From contig NZ_FNGC01000010.1 of NCBI RefSeq assembly GCF_900102785.1, positions 124,001 to 188,000 of the forward strand: a DNA stretch of 64,000 bases, read 5' to 3'. This DNA comes from Arthrobacter sp. ok362 (GTDB lineage: Bacteria; Actinomycetota; Actinomycetes; Actinomycetales; Micrococcaceae). The notes under the pieces are model-generated. The model was not told where the DNA came from and did no database searches. It saw only the letters and a list, made by a program, of their open reading frames with translations. Position 1 is the stretch's first letter; the number at the start of each line of letters is the position of its first letter. Below, in pieces: positions 19,191-29,970 of this stretch. The translations under genes were made by a program, and so were the position numbers.

Positions 19191-21275
19191 GTGTCGAGTG
19201 AGCGAACCACCGCCACCCCGCCACGTGCGGACGCAGGTACTCCGGCGAGCCGAAAAACAAGCTACCGCCCCGAAGTCCAGGGCCTTCGCGCCCTCGCGGT
19301 CCTCATGGTGGTCACCTACCACGTGTGGCTGGGTCGGGTTTCCGGCGGCGTAGATATCTTCCTTCTCATTTCGGCATTCCTGATGACGCTCAGCTTCACC
19401 CGGAAGGTCGAGAGCGGCGCGCCGCTCCGGCTGCTGAGCCATTGGCTTCATCTGCTCAAGCGCCTGCTGCCCGCCGTCGTCGTGGTGATCCTGGGCGTCC
19501 TCGCCGGCACTTGGGCCATCCTGCCGCAAAGCCGCTGGCCCGACGTCCTTGAGCAGGCCTGGGCCTCCCTGCTGTACCGGCAGAACTGGCTCCTGGCGGA
19601 CACCGCCGTGGACTACTACGCCCAGGACCATTCCGGTGCGAGCCCGCTCCAGCACTTCTGGTCACTCTCGATCCAGGGCCAGGTGTTCGTGCTTTGGCCG
19701 CTCATTTTTGCCGGCACGGCGCTTCTTTCCCGACTGCTCCGCCGCTGGACCGGCAAGGACCAGGCGCCGCTGCGCTACCGGTCCCTGCTGGCCGTGGCCT
19801 TCGCTGCCATCTTCACGGTGTCCCTCGCGTACTCGATTCAACAGACCGCAACGAACCAGGCCCACGCGTACTTCGATACCGGCGCCCGGCTCTGGGAGTT
19901 CGCCCTCGGCTCGCTCCTGGCCCTCGCCCTGCCGTACGTGAAGCCGGGCAAGATCCTGCGCGTCGTTCTGGGCTGGGCCGGCCTGGTGGCCATGCTCTCC
20001 TGCGGGCTGCTGCTGACCGTGGACCGTTCCTTCCCCGGATTCATTGCGCTGTGGCCGACGCTGGCCGCCGCCGCGATCATCACCGCCGGCCAAAGCGGCA
20101 GCCGGTTCGGCGTCGACCGCTTCCTGACCTGGAAACCCCTGGTGGCGCTGGGAGACAACTCCTATGCGCTCTACCTCTGGCACTGGCCGTTGCTGGTCCT
20201 GGCCCTCGCCGGGGCGGGCATCACGTCACCCAACCTGTTCCAGGGGCTGTGCATCGTTGCCGCGTCCGTCGTTCTGGCCGTGCTCACCACCCGCTTCGTC
20301 GAGAAGCCGCTGCGCGAATGGCACTGGCCCAAGCGCCGCGCCTGGCGGACCGCCGTCGTGATTGCCGCCTGTGGTGCCTTGCTGGCCGGTCCCGTCGCCG
20401 TGTGGCAGAGCCAGCTCGTCGCCGACGAGGCCGAGGCGGCATCCCAGCCCAAGGAACTGACCCCCGGCGCGGCCGCGCTGGCACCGGAAAACGCCGGCAA
20501 ACCCACCCCGGAGGCGAAGATCATCCCCGCGCCGGCGGCGATGAAGAACGAGTGGGCCGACATCGACGGGCTGTGCACGGACGGAAACGTCCCCAGCGAC
20601 CCCTTACTGCAGGGCTGCCTGCAGAACAACAAGCCGGAGAAGGTCACCAAGCGGATCGTGGTGCTCGGTGACTCGCACGCCCAGCAGTACATGGCGGCAC
20701 TTGGCCCCATCGCGAAGAGCCACGGCTGGGAAGTGGTCACCCTCCTGAAGGGCAACTGCCGCTTTGGCGGGGAGTCCCCGGAGCGGGACGCGGACTGCAA
20801 CGCCTTCAACAGGGCCAGCACCCAGTACGTCCTGGACCACCACCCCGACGCCGTTTTCACGGTTGCGTCCCTGACCCACAAGGAAGCGCCGTTCGAGACC
20901 GAGGTGCCGCAGTACCTGGAGGGCATCAAACCCTTCACCGACGCCGGCATGGACGTGGTGGGCATCCGCGACAACCCCCGCTTCAACATCAACATGCCCG
21001 AGTGCGTCCAGAAAAACGGCGAAGACGCGGCGGAATGCAACGTCCCGGAGCAGGAATCGCTCGCCGGGTCCTCGCCACTCGACGCGTACCGCGGCCAGGT
21101 GCCCAGGCTGGCCCTGATGGACATGAGCGATTTCATCTGCGCCAACGGAACCTGCCCCCCGGTGGTCGGCAACGTGTACGTCTACAAGGACGACAACCAC
21201 CTGACCAAGACGTACGTCCAGACCATGATCCCCATGTTCGAAAAGCGGCTGCTCGCCGCCACCCGCTGGAAATAG
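19191..21275 (+). CDS. Acyltransferase 3 / SGNH fusion (OatA-like cell-envelope acyltransferase)
   Basis: A 694-residue integral membrane protein expected to O-acetylate an envelope polysaccharide or peptidoglycan. Residues ~25-390 are an acyltransferase-3 domain with about ten spans; YRPEVQGLRALAVLMVVTYHVW holds the catalytic His, followed by GGVDIFLLISAFLMT and DNSYALYLWHWPLL. Residues ~470-694 are an extracytoplasmic SGNH domain with VVLGDSHAQQYMAAL (block I) and DDNHLT (block V, Asp/His). The usual SGYVI-type FFVISGFL is ISAFLMT here. GTG start with GGAAGGG 6 bases upstream. Confidence 0.9.
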   Translation: MSSERTTATPPRADAGTPASRKTSYRPEVQGLRALAVLMVVTYHVWLGRVSGGVDIFLLISAFLMTLSFTRKVESGAPLRLLSHWLHLLKRLLPAVVVVILGVLAGTWAILPQSRWPDVLEQAWASLLYRQNWLLADTAVDYYAQDHSGASPLQHFWSLSIQGQVFVLWPLIFAGTALLSRLLRRWTGKDQAPLRYRSLLAVAFAAIFTVSLAYSIQQTATNQAHAYFDTGARLWEFALGSLLALALPYVKPGKILRVVLGWAGLVAMLSCGLLLTVDRSFPGFIALWPTLAAAAIITAGQSGSRFGVDRFLTWKPLVALGDNSYALYLWHWPLLVLALAGAGITSPNLFQGLCIVAASVVLAVLTTRFVEKPLREWHWPKRRAWRTAVVIAACGALLAGPVAVWQSQLVADEAEAASQPKELTPGAAALAPENAGKPTPEAKIIPAPAAMKNEWADIDGLCTDGNVPSDPLLQGCLQNNKPEKVTKRIVVLGDSHAQQYMAALGPIAKSHGWEVVTLLKGNCRFGGESPERDADCNAFNRASTQYVLDHHPDAVFTVASLTHKEAPFETEVPQYLEGIKPFTDAGMDVVGIRDNPRFNINMPECVQKNGEDAAECNVPEQESLAGSSPLDAYRGQVPRLALMDMSDFICANGTCPPVVGNVYVYKDDNHLTKTYVQTMIPMFEKRLLAATRWK

Positions 21276-23101
<1,826 letters not shown>

Positions 23102-23113
23102 GACCCGCCCTAT

Positions 23114-23160
23114 ACAGGTGGGCCCGCCGAAACCACAGTTTCGGCGGGCCCACCTGTTTC
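23114..23160 (+). terminator. guaB terminator hairpin
   Basis: A 19-bp perfect stem (23114-23132 with 23139-23157) containing GGTGGGCCCGCCGAAA around a 6-base loop, ending in TTT. It begins 12 bases after the guaB stop. Confidence 0.88.
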
Positions 23161-23246
23161 AGGGGCGGCACACCCTTTTTGGGCGGACCGTTTCCAGCGG
23201 CGGCGCCGCTCACGCCTGCTCCGGGTCCCGGAACTAGGCTGGAGGC

Positions 23247-25097
23247 ATGTCCGAACTCCTGCCGGCACGTGCGCCCAAACGCAAGCTCGCGCTCAAGCCC
23301 TACGCCCAAGCCGTGGCACAGGTGCTGCGGGTGAGCTTCCGGGCCTCACCCGCCGCCGTCGTCATGAAGGTCCTCGGCTCGCTGATCTCGGCACTCCTGC
23401 CGCTGGTCACGACGTACTTCGCCGCCCTGACCACCACAGCACTGGCCGCCGCCTACGCGGGCGACGCCGCCGCCGGCGGGCAGGCCGTCGTCTACGTCAT
23501 CATCACCGCGGCACTCGGGCTCTTCTGGGGATCGTTCAGCAGCGTGGACCGCTACATCCAGCAGCTCATGAGCTTCCGGGTCGGCGCGATCGTCGGCGAT
23601 CTCATGTACGAGCGCTTCCTGACCCTGGACTTCTGGCACTACGACGACAAAGAGACCGTGGACCTGTACGACCGCGCCAAGCGTTTCTCCGATTCCTATG
23701 CCCGCGTCCTGGACCGGATCGCTGCCATCTTCACCCAGCTCGTCTCGGTGCTCCTGGCCATCGGCGCGCTGCTGCTGGTCAGCTGGTGGATCGCCGTGAT
23801 CGTCCTGATCGCGATCGTGCCCAGCGTTTACCTTCAGTTCAAGCTCTCCCGCGAACAGATCGCGCACTGGAACACCCAGGTCGATTCCCGCAGGCAGCGC
23901 AGGATGATCGAAACCAACCTCCTGCGCCCACAGCACATCGCCGAGATGCGGCTCTACGGGATTGTCGGCTACCTGATGGGGCTGCGTTCCCGGCTGCGGG
24001 ACGCCGACGAAAAGCGCCGGCTCGACTTCCAGAAACGCTACATTCCCAAACAGCTCGCGGCCGATGCCCTGCAGTACGGCGCCGAGGTCGTCTCCCTGAT
24101 CTGGGTGGTGGGCCAGATCATCGCGCACGCCCAGCCGGTGGGGCAGTTCCTCTATGTCCAGCAGATTGTCAGCCGCGCCCTGTCCACCGCCAACAACCTC
24201 GTCTCCTCGCTCAGCTCGATCGACGAGGACCTGGCGAACCTCAAGGACTACGAGCTCTTCATGGCGCTGCCCGTGCAGTCCGGCCACGCCCCGCCCCTGC
24301 TGCAGGCGCCGAAGACGGTGGAACTGCGGGACATCCGCTTCACCTACACCGGCAGCGAACTGGAGGTGATCCGCGGCATTTCGCTGACCATCAGGCAGGG
24401 CCAGCACATCGCGATCGTGGGGGAGAACGGCGCCGGCAAGTCCACCCTGATCCGCATCCTGGCCGGGCTGTACCGTCCCGATTCCGGGCAGGTGATGCTC
24501 GACGGCGTCGACCTCGCCGCCGTCGATGTCACATCCTGGCACCGGCACCTGGCGGTGCTCAGCCAGGAGTTCCTGAAGTATGAGTTCGCCACCGCGGCGG
24601 AAAACATCTTCTTCGGCGACGTCGATTCGCCCCGCGACGACGGACGGGTCCGCCGCTCCGCCGCGGATGCCGAAGCCCTCGAATTCATCAACAAACTCCC
24701 CAACGGCCTGGACAACCACGTCAGCAACTGGATGGAGGACCCGCGCGGCCGCAAGGGCTCCGGCCTTTCCGGCGGGCAGTGGCAGCGCCTGGCGATGGCG
24801 CGGAACTTCTACCGCAACGCCTCCTTCATGGTGATGGACGAGCCGACGTCGGCCATCGACGCGCTGGCCGAGCACCGGATCTTCACGCGGCTCTTCGCTG
24901 ACCGCAGCAGCACCATCATCGCCATCAGCCACCGCCTCGCCACGATCGAAAAGGCCGACGTGGTCTACATGCTCGAGGACGGCCGCATAGTGGAACAAGG
25001 CACCCACAAGGAACTCGTGGCGCTCCGTGGCCGCTACTTCCGGATGTTCGAGTCCCAGCTGACCGTCCCGGATACCGAGAACGTCAGCGGCGAGTGA
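23247..25097 (+). CDS. ABC transporter, fused permease-ATPase (exporter type)
   Basis: A half-transporter of 616 residues expected to work as a dimer at the membrane; the substrate is unknown. Residues ~40-330 hold the transmembrane domain; the ATPase domain follows with Walker A VGENGAGKSTLIRIL, signature LSGGQWQRLAMAR, Walker B FMVMDEPTS and the switch ISHRLAT. The DPRGRKGSG insert just before the signature loop is unusual. TAGGCT lies 6 bases before the ATG, although GGAGG also lies just upstream. Its 3' end overlaps a small convergent gene by 14 bases. Confidence 0.9.
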   Translation: MSELLPARAPKRKLALKPYAQAVAQVLRVSFRASPAAVVMKVLGSLISALLPLVTTYFAALTTTALAAAYAGDAAAGGQAVVYVIITAALGLFWGSFSSVDRYIQQLMSFRVGAIVGDLMYERFLTLDFWHYDDKETVDLYDRAKRFSDSYARVLDRIAAIFTQLVSVLLAIGALLLVSWWIAVIVLIAIVPSVYLQFKLSREQIAHWNTQVDSRRQRRMIETNLLRPQHIAEMRLYGIVGYLMGLRSRLRDADEKRRLDFQKRYIPKQLAADALQYGAEVVSLIWVVGQIIAHAQPVGQFLYVQQIVSRALSTANNLVSSLSSIDEDLANLKDYELFMALPVQSGHAPPLLQAPKTVELRDIRFTYTGSELEVIRGISLTIRQGQHIAIVGENGAGKSTLIRILAGLYRPDSGQVMLDGVDLAAVDVTSWHRHLAVLSQEFLKYEFATAAENIFFGDVDSPRDDGRVRRSAADAEALEFINKLPNGLDNHVSNWMEDPRGRKGSGLSGGQWQRLAMARNFYRNASFMVMDEPTSAIDALAEHRIFTRLFADRSSTIIAISHRLATIEKADVVYMLEDGRIVEQGTHKELVALRGRYFRMFESQLTVPDTENVSGE

Positions 25098-25353
25098 GGG
25101 GAGCCCCCTCGATGGTGGTGCGCACACGGGCCAGGCTGGGTTCCGGCGGGACACTGCTGACACCGAAGCCGACGGCTTCGACGGTCGGCGCGAACAGGAT
25201 CCGGTGGCCGGAGGGCAGCTGGACCATCGCGTCCGTGAAGGGCCCGAACGGGGACTGCGTCCATAGGCCCACCACCGCGCGCAGGCCCGAGCCCGTGCCG
25301 ATCCCGGCAATGTGCCCGTCGAAAATCCAGCGCTGTCCGTGACGCCAAAGCAT
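25084..25353 (-). CDS. Small conserved-looking protein, unknown function
   Basis: An 89-residue protein beginning MLWRHGQRWIFDGHIAGIG and containing VGLWTQSPFGPFTDAMVQ and GHRILFAPT, a regular alternation of hydrophobic and charged residues unlike a random shadow frame. TACTGT stands 6 bases before its ATG, matching the leaderless pattern used by neighbours. It is divergent from guaB3 (54 bases between start codons) and its end overlaps the ABC transporter stop. I recall similar hypothetical proteins from Micrococcaceae and Microbacteriaceae but cannot name a function. Confidence 0.75.
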   Translation of the reverse strand: MLWRHGQRWIFDGHIAGIGTGSGLRAVVGLWTQSPFGPFTDAMVQLPSGHRILFAPTVEAVGFGVSSVPPEPSLARVRTTIEGAPLTRR

Positions 25354-25407
25354 GACGCCACAGTACGCCGAAGCGGCGCCCCGCGTCCGCTGGGATAACC
25401 TAGAGCA

Positions 25408-26544
25408 GTGACTTACGAGATTGAGATTGGCCGAGGCAAGCGTGGGCGTCGTGCCTACTCCCTGGATGACATTGCGATCGTCCCCAACCGGCGCACACGC
25501 GACCCCAAGGACGTCTCTGTCTCCTGGCAGATCGATGCCTACAAGTTCGACATGCCGGTCATCGCGGCGCCGATGGATTCGGCCATGTCGCCGGAAACCG
25601 TCATCGCCCTGGGCCGCCTCGGCGGACTCGGGGTGCTCGACCTCGAAGGCCTGTGGACCAGGTACGAGAACCCTCAGTCCGTGCTGGACGAGATCGGGGG
25701 CCTCGCGGACGAGACCAACAGCCCCGCCGTCACCCGGCGCATGCAGGAGCTCTACCAGGCGCCGATCCAGCCCGAGCTGATCACCTCGCGCCTCGCCGAG
25801 ATCCGCGCCGCCGGCGTCACGGTGGCCGGCTCCCTGACCCCGCAGCGCACGCAGGAACACTACAAGACCGTGTTGGCCGCCGGCGTCGACATCTTCGTCA
25901 TCCGCGGAACCACGGTCTCGGCCGAGCACGTCTCCAAGGACCACGAGCCTTTGAACCTCAAGCAGTTCATCTACGAACTCGACGTCCCCGTGATCGTCGG
26001 CGGCGCGGCCGGCTACACCCCGGCCCTGCACCTGATGCGCACCGGTGCCGCCGGCGTGCTGGTCGGCTTCGGCGGCGGAGCCACCACCACCACCCGCCGC
26101 GCCCTGGGCATCCACTCGCCGATGGCCTCCGCCATCTCCGACGTCGCGGCCGCCCGCCGCGACTACATGGACGAGTCCGGCGGACGCTACGTCCACGTGA
26201 TCGCCGACGGCGGCATGGGATCTTCCGGTGACATCGTCAAGGCCATCGCCATGGGCGCCGACGCCGTGATGCTGGGCAGCGCCCTGGCCCGCGCCGACGA
26301 AGCCCCCGGCAAGGGCTGGCACTGGGGCCAGGAAGCCCACCACCTCGAACTGCCCCGCGGCGACAGGGTCAATGTGGGAACGGTGGGGCCGCTCGAAGAG
26401 GTCCTGTTCGGACCGGGCCACCACACCAACGGCACCTCCAACCTCGTTGGCGCGCTGCGCCGTTCGATGGCGACCACCGGCTACTCGGACCTGAAGGAAT
26501 TCCAGCGCGTGGACGTCGTCGTCTCGCCGTACGCCGGCAACTGA
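25408..26544 (+). CDS. guaB3: GuaB3-family IMP dehydrogenase-related protein
   Basis: A 378-residue IMPDH-like barrel without CBS domains. It begins YEIEIGRGKRGRRAYSLDDIAIVP, typical of GuaB3, with MPVIAAPMDSAMSPETV and VIADGGMGSSGDIVKAIAMGADAVMLGSALA (phosphate site). The loop corresponding to GPGSICTTR of GuaB reads GGGATTTTR, so the catalytic Cys position is Thr227. Enzymatic role is therefore doubtful or different. The GTG start follows TAACCT at 25396-25401 with a 6-base spacer, so it is probably leaderless. Confidence 0.93.
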   Translation: MTYEIEIGRGKRGRRAYSLDDIAIVPNRRTRDPKDVSVSWQIDAYKFDMPVIAAPMDSAMSPETVIALGRLGGLGVLDLEGLWTRYENPQSVLDEIGGLADETNSPAVTRRMQELYQAPIQPELITSRLAEIRAAGVTVAGSLTPQRTQEHYKTVLAAGVDIFVIRGTTVSAEHVSKDHEPLNLKQFIYELDVPVIVGGAAGYTPALHLMRTGAAGVLVGFGGGATTTTRRALGIHSPMASAISDVAAARRDYMDESGGRYVHVIADGGMGSSGDIVKAIAMGADAVMLGSALARADEAPGKGWHWGQEAHHLELPRGDRVNVGTVGPLEEVLFGPGHHTNGTSNLVGALRRSMATTGYSDLKEFQRVDVVVSPYAGN

Positions 26545-26636
26545 ACCCCCAGCCGGCGGTTGTTTGGCCCTGCCCATCCGGGAAACTAGGACGTAGTCTG
26601 GTGCCCTACGAGGTTTGACCCGGATGGAGGCATGAC

Positions 26637-28388
26637 ATGAACAGTTTTCCCGGCGGTTCTGCCGTGGCCGGAGGTGCCCTTGGGCCTGCGGAACGCGAGG
26701 CTTCAATCGCGGTGCTCAGGGGCAGCACGGCCCCCGGCAAGGAGCTCGACATCCTGATCGTGGGCGGAGGCATCGTGGGCGCCGGCGCCGCGCTTGACGC
26801 GGTCACCCGCGGGCTCAGCGTAGGCATCGTCGAGGCGAATGACTGGGCAGCGGGGACGTCGTCGCGTTCCTCGAAGCTCATCCACGGTGGCCTCCGGTAC
26901 CTCGAAATGCTCGACTTCGGCCTGGTCAAAGAGGCACTGCACGAACGCGGCCTCATTCTCTCCGTGCTTGCACCGCACCTGGCCCGGCCGGTCCCGTTCC
27001 TGTACCCGCTCCACAAACCGTTCCTGGAACGGCCCTACATCGGCGCCGGAATCGCCCTTTACGACGCGATGTCCATCACCGGCGGGCACAGCCGCGGCGT
27101 CCCCTTCCACAAGCACCTGACCCGGCGCGGAACCCTGCGCGCCGCCCCCAGCCTCAAGAACGACGCCTTCGTCGGGTCCATCCGCTACTACGACGGGCAA
27201 GTCGACGACGCCAAGTACGTCGCCAACCTCGTGCGGACCGCGGCGCACTACGGCGCCCACGCGGTCAACCAGATGTCGGTTGTGGACTTCGTGCGCGAAG
27301 GCGAGCGCGTGGTCGGCGCCAAGGTGGTCAACCACGAGGACGGCTCCAGCTTCAACATCCGGGCCAAGCAAGTCATCAACGCCACCGGAGTCTGGACCGA
27401 CGAAACCCAAGCCATGGTGACAGACCGCGGGCAGCTCAAGGTGCGGGCCTCCAAGGGCATCCACCTCGTGGTGCCCCGGGACCGGATCCAGTCCACGGTG
27501 GGGCTGATCCTGCGGACCGAAAAATCCGTCCTGTTCGTGATCCCCTGGGGCAGGCACTGGATCATCGGGACCACGGATACCGACTGGCACCTCGATAAGG
27601 CCCACCCTGCGGCCTCCAGCAAGGACATCGACTACCTGCTGGAACACGTCAACAAGGTCCTCAAGCGCCCGCTGACCCGAGAGGACGTCGAAGGTGTCTA
27701 CGCGGGGCTGCGTCCGCTGCTGGCCGGGGAAAGCGATTCCACCGCGAAGCTCTCCCGGGAACATGTAGTGGCCCACCCCGTACCGGGTCTCGTCGTGGTG
27801 GCTGGCGGTAAATGGACCACCTACCGGGTCATGGCCAAGGATGCGGTCGACGAGGCAACGCGCAGCATGGACGAGCGCGTCCCGCCCAGCTGCACGGAGT
27901 CCGTCCCGCTGCTGGGCGCGAGCGGTTTCAAGGCCGCGTGGAACCAGCGGAACCGGATGGCTGAGGAGACCGGCGTCCACGTGGCCCGGATCGAACACCT
28001 GCTCAACCGTTACGGTGCCATGACGCCTGAGGTGCTGGCGCTCATCGCCGGCAGCCCGGAACTGGCGGAGCCGCTGCCGGGTGCGGACGACTATCTGGCC
28101 GCCGAAGCCGTCTACGCGGCCACACACGAGGGCGCCCGTCATGTCCAGGACGTCCTGACCCGCCGCACCCGGATTTCGATTGAGGCGTGGGACCGCGGTG
28201 TGTCCGCCGCTCCGGTAGTCGCTAAACTGATGGGAGACGTTCTCGGCTGGAGCGATGCGCAGCGCGAGGGCGAAATCAAGCACTATCTGGCCCGGGTCGA
28301 TGCCGAGCGCCTGAGCCAGGAGCAGCCGGACGACGAGTCCGCCGATGCCGCACGGCTGGGCGTGGAGGACATCGTGCCCCTGCGCTGA
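26637..28388 (+). CDS. glpD: Glycerol-3-phosphate dehydrogenase (FAD, quinone-linked)
   Basis: Oxidises sn-glycerol-3-phosphate to dihydroxyacetone phosphate and passes electrons to the quinone pool at the inner membrane face. The product has 583 residues. LDILIVGGGIVGAGAALDAVTRG is the FAD loop, WAAGTSSRSSKLIHGGLRYLE and DGQVDDAKYV are family motifs, and PWGRHWIIGTTDTDWH and GLRPLL follow. The C-terminal cap (residues ~400-540) is present. GGAGG lies 6 bases before the chosen ATG. An 11-bp inverted repeat (28379-28401) overlaps the stop codon but lacks a T-tract. Confidence 0.95.
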   Translation: MNSFPGGSAVAGGALGPAEREASIAVLRGSTAPGKELDILIVGGGIVGAGAALDAVTRGLSVGIVEANDWAAGTSSRSSKLIHGGLRYLEMLDFGLVKEALHERGLILSVLAPHLARPVPFLYPLHKPFLERPYIGAGIALYDAMSITGGHSRGVPFHKHLTRRGTLRAAPSLKNDAFVGSIRYYDGQVDDAKYVANLVRTAAHYGAHAVNQMSVVDFVREGERVVGAKVVNHEDGSSFNIRAKQVINATGVWTDETQAMVTDRGQLKVRASKGIHLVVPRDRIQSTVGLILRTEKSVLFVIPWGRHWIIGTTDTDWHLDKAHPAASSKDIDYLLEHVNKVLKRPLTREDVEGVYAGLRPLLAGESDSTAKLSREHVVAHPVPGLVVVAGGKWTTYRVMAKDAVDEATRSMDERVPPSCTESVPLLGASGFKAAWNQRNRMAEETGVHVARIEHLLNRYGAMTPEVLALIAGSPELAEPLPGADDYLAAEAVYAATHEGARHVQDVLTRRTRISIEAWDRGVSAAPVVAKLMGDVLGWSDAQREGEIKHYLARVDAERLSQEQPDDESADAARLGVEDIVPLR

Positions 28389-28477
28389 GACTCAGCGCAG
28401 GCCGGCAGTGCGGATTAGAACGCTAGTCATTGGACTGCCGGCCGGCGTGCACTGACGCCACTTCGAAGGGACATCTC

Positions 28478-28966
28478 TTGGCGGAACCACTGGACCGGTA
28501 CGACGCCGAGCTCACCACACCCGAGATGGTGATCCTGGAAATGGATGCCACGGACAAGCTCGACGCTACATCCCAGCTCGCGGTACGCATGCATGCGGCC
28601 GGACGAATTTCCGACCTCGAGGGCTTCCTCAAACAGGTCAACGCCAGGGAGCACCAGCTCGCCACCGGCCTGCCCGGCGGCGTGGGCCTGCCGCACGCCC
28701 GCAGCGAGCTGGTCTCCCAGACCTCCATCGCAGTCGGCATCACGAAGTACGGCAGGGCCCTCGACTTCGGTGCAGCGGACGGCCCGGCCACTGTGATTCT
28801 GCTCATCGCCACCCCGGCGAGCTCCTTTTCCGATCACCTCGAAGTGCTCGCGACGCTGGCACGCTCACTGTCGAAGGAGTCCTTCCGCGAGTCGCTCCGC
28901 CGCGCCTACGACGCCGAAGTGATCGCCGAACTGATCAATTCCAGCCTGGTCTTCTTCGACCATTAA
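28478..28966 (+). CDS. Orphan PTS EIIA component (fructose/mannitol type)
   Basis: A 162-residue phosphoryl-transfer protein of the PTS EIIA-2 family. GVGLPHARSELV holds the phosphorylated His at about residue 73, and the C-terminus VLATLARSLSKESFRESLRRA is family-typical. No EIIB or EIIC gene is nearby, so it may act in regulation or with a distant permease. I chose the TTG at 28478 because GAAGGG is 7 bases upstream; the frame extends to 28430 without a site. Confidence 0.85.
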   Translation: MAEPLDRYDAELTTPEMVILEMDATDKLDATSQLAVRMHAAGRISDLEGFLKQVNAREHQLATGLPGGVGLPHARSELVSQTSIAVGITKYGRALDFGAADGPATVILLIATPASSFSDHLEVLATLARSLSKESFRESLRRAYDAEVIAELINSSLVFFDH

Positions 28967-29037
28967 CAGATTGGGGCAGGCCCAACTGCTGCCGGCCCGT
29001 TTCGCTGTTCTACACAGGGACGAAGTACGGTTAAGAG

Positions 29038-29970
29038 GTGTTGAAAACTGCCCTCAAACCCCGCTGGATCGCAGGACTCGTGTTCGCGATCGCGATTTCC
29101 GGGGTGTTTGTGCTGCTCAGCCAGTGGCAGTTTGGCCGTTCAACGCAGCCAGAAGCCCCGGTCTCCACCACAACGGAGGAAACTCGCCAGCTCACCTCGG
29201 TCCTGCAACCTGGGGGATTCTTCCCCGGATCCGTGGCCGACCAGATGGTCTCCGCCACCGGCACCTACGACCCCCAGAAGCAGGTCCTCGTCCCCGGACG
29301 CCTCAACGACGGGGCGAAGGGCTACTGGATCGTCTCCGCCTTCGCGGTCAAGGACGGCCCGGTCCTGAAGGGCCGCGGGGCCACGCCGCAGACCTGGATT
29401 CCGGTCGCCCGCGGCTGGGTCGCGGATCCCGCTGACGCCGTGGCGCCGCCGTCGGGCACCATCGAACTGACCGGACGGCTGTTGCCCTCCGAGTCCCCGC
29501 TGGCGCACACCGATCCCGGACCCGGCCGCGCCAGCGCCGTCTCGGTCGCCGAGCTCATCAACGACTGGAACGTCAGCAGTTACCAGGGCTTTGTCGCCGC
29601 GAGCACCGAACTGGCCGGCGGCACCGACGTCGGGCCCTCAGCGGCCGGCGGCGACGTCAAACCCCTCCGGATCGGCCCGCAGCCGCCCGCGCAGCAGCTC
29701 AACTGGCTGAACCTCTTCTATTCCGTGGAATGGGTGGTCTTTGCCGGCTTCGCGTTGTTCATCTGGTGGCGGCTCGTCAAGGACGACTACCGCCGGGACC
29801 TCGAAGACGACCTCGACGAGCAACTGGCCGGGGACGAGCCCCACACCGAACACCACCCAGCCCAACACCACACGGCCGAACACCACACTGTCGAACACCA
29901 CACGGCCGAACAGGCCACCGACCCGCATCCCACAGCCCCCCACCCCACAGACCCGAGAGTGCAATCATGA
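29038..29970 (+). CDS. SURF1 family cytochrome oxidase assembly protein with His-rich tail
   Basis: Supports cytochrome c oxidase biogenesis, probably haem a delivery, at the membrane. The product has 310 residues with an N-terminal span (WIAGLVFAIAISGVFVLL), an extracytoplasmic domain including WIPVARGW and a second span VVFAGFALFIWW near residue 230. The last ~60 residues are unusual: acidic, then five HH pairs in EHH/QHH repeats. GTG start 6 bases after TACGGT, so probably leaderless. It overlaps the DUF3817 gene by 4 bases (ATGA). Confidence 0.9.
   Translation: MLKTALKPRWIAGLVFAIAISGVFVLLSQWQFGRSTQPEAPVSTTTEETRQLTSVLQPGGFFPGSVADQMVSATGTYDPQKQVLVPGRLNDGAKGYWIVSAFAVKDGPVLKGRGATPQTWIPVARGWVADPADAVAPPSGTIELTGRLLPSESPLAHTDPGPGRASAVSVAELINDWNVSSYQGFVAASTELAGGTDVGPSAAGGDVKPLRIGPQPPAQQLNWLNLFYSVEWVVFAGFALFIWWRLVKDDYRRDLEDDLDEQLAGDEPHTEHHPAQHHTAEHHTVEHHTAEQATDPHPTAPHPTDPRVQS

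Noticed and set aside
28379..28401. Perfect 11-bp inverted repeat at the glpD stop as a terminator
   Set aside because: One-base loop and no T-tract; may stop transcription with help but is not a standard terminator.
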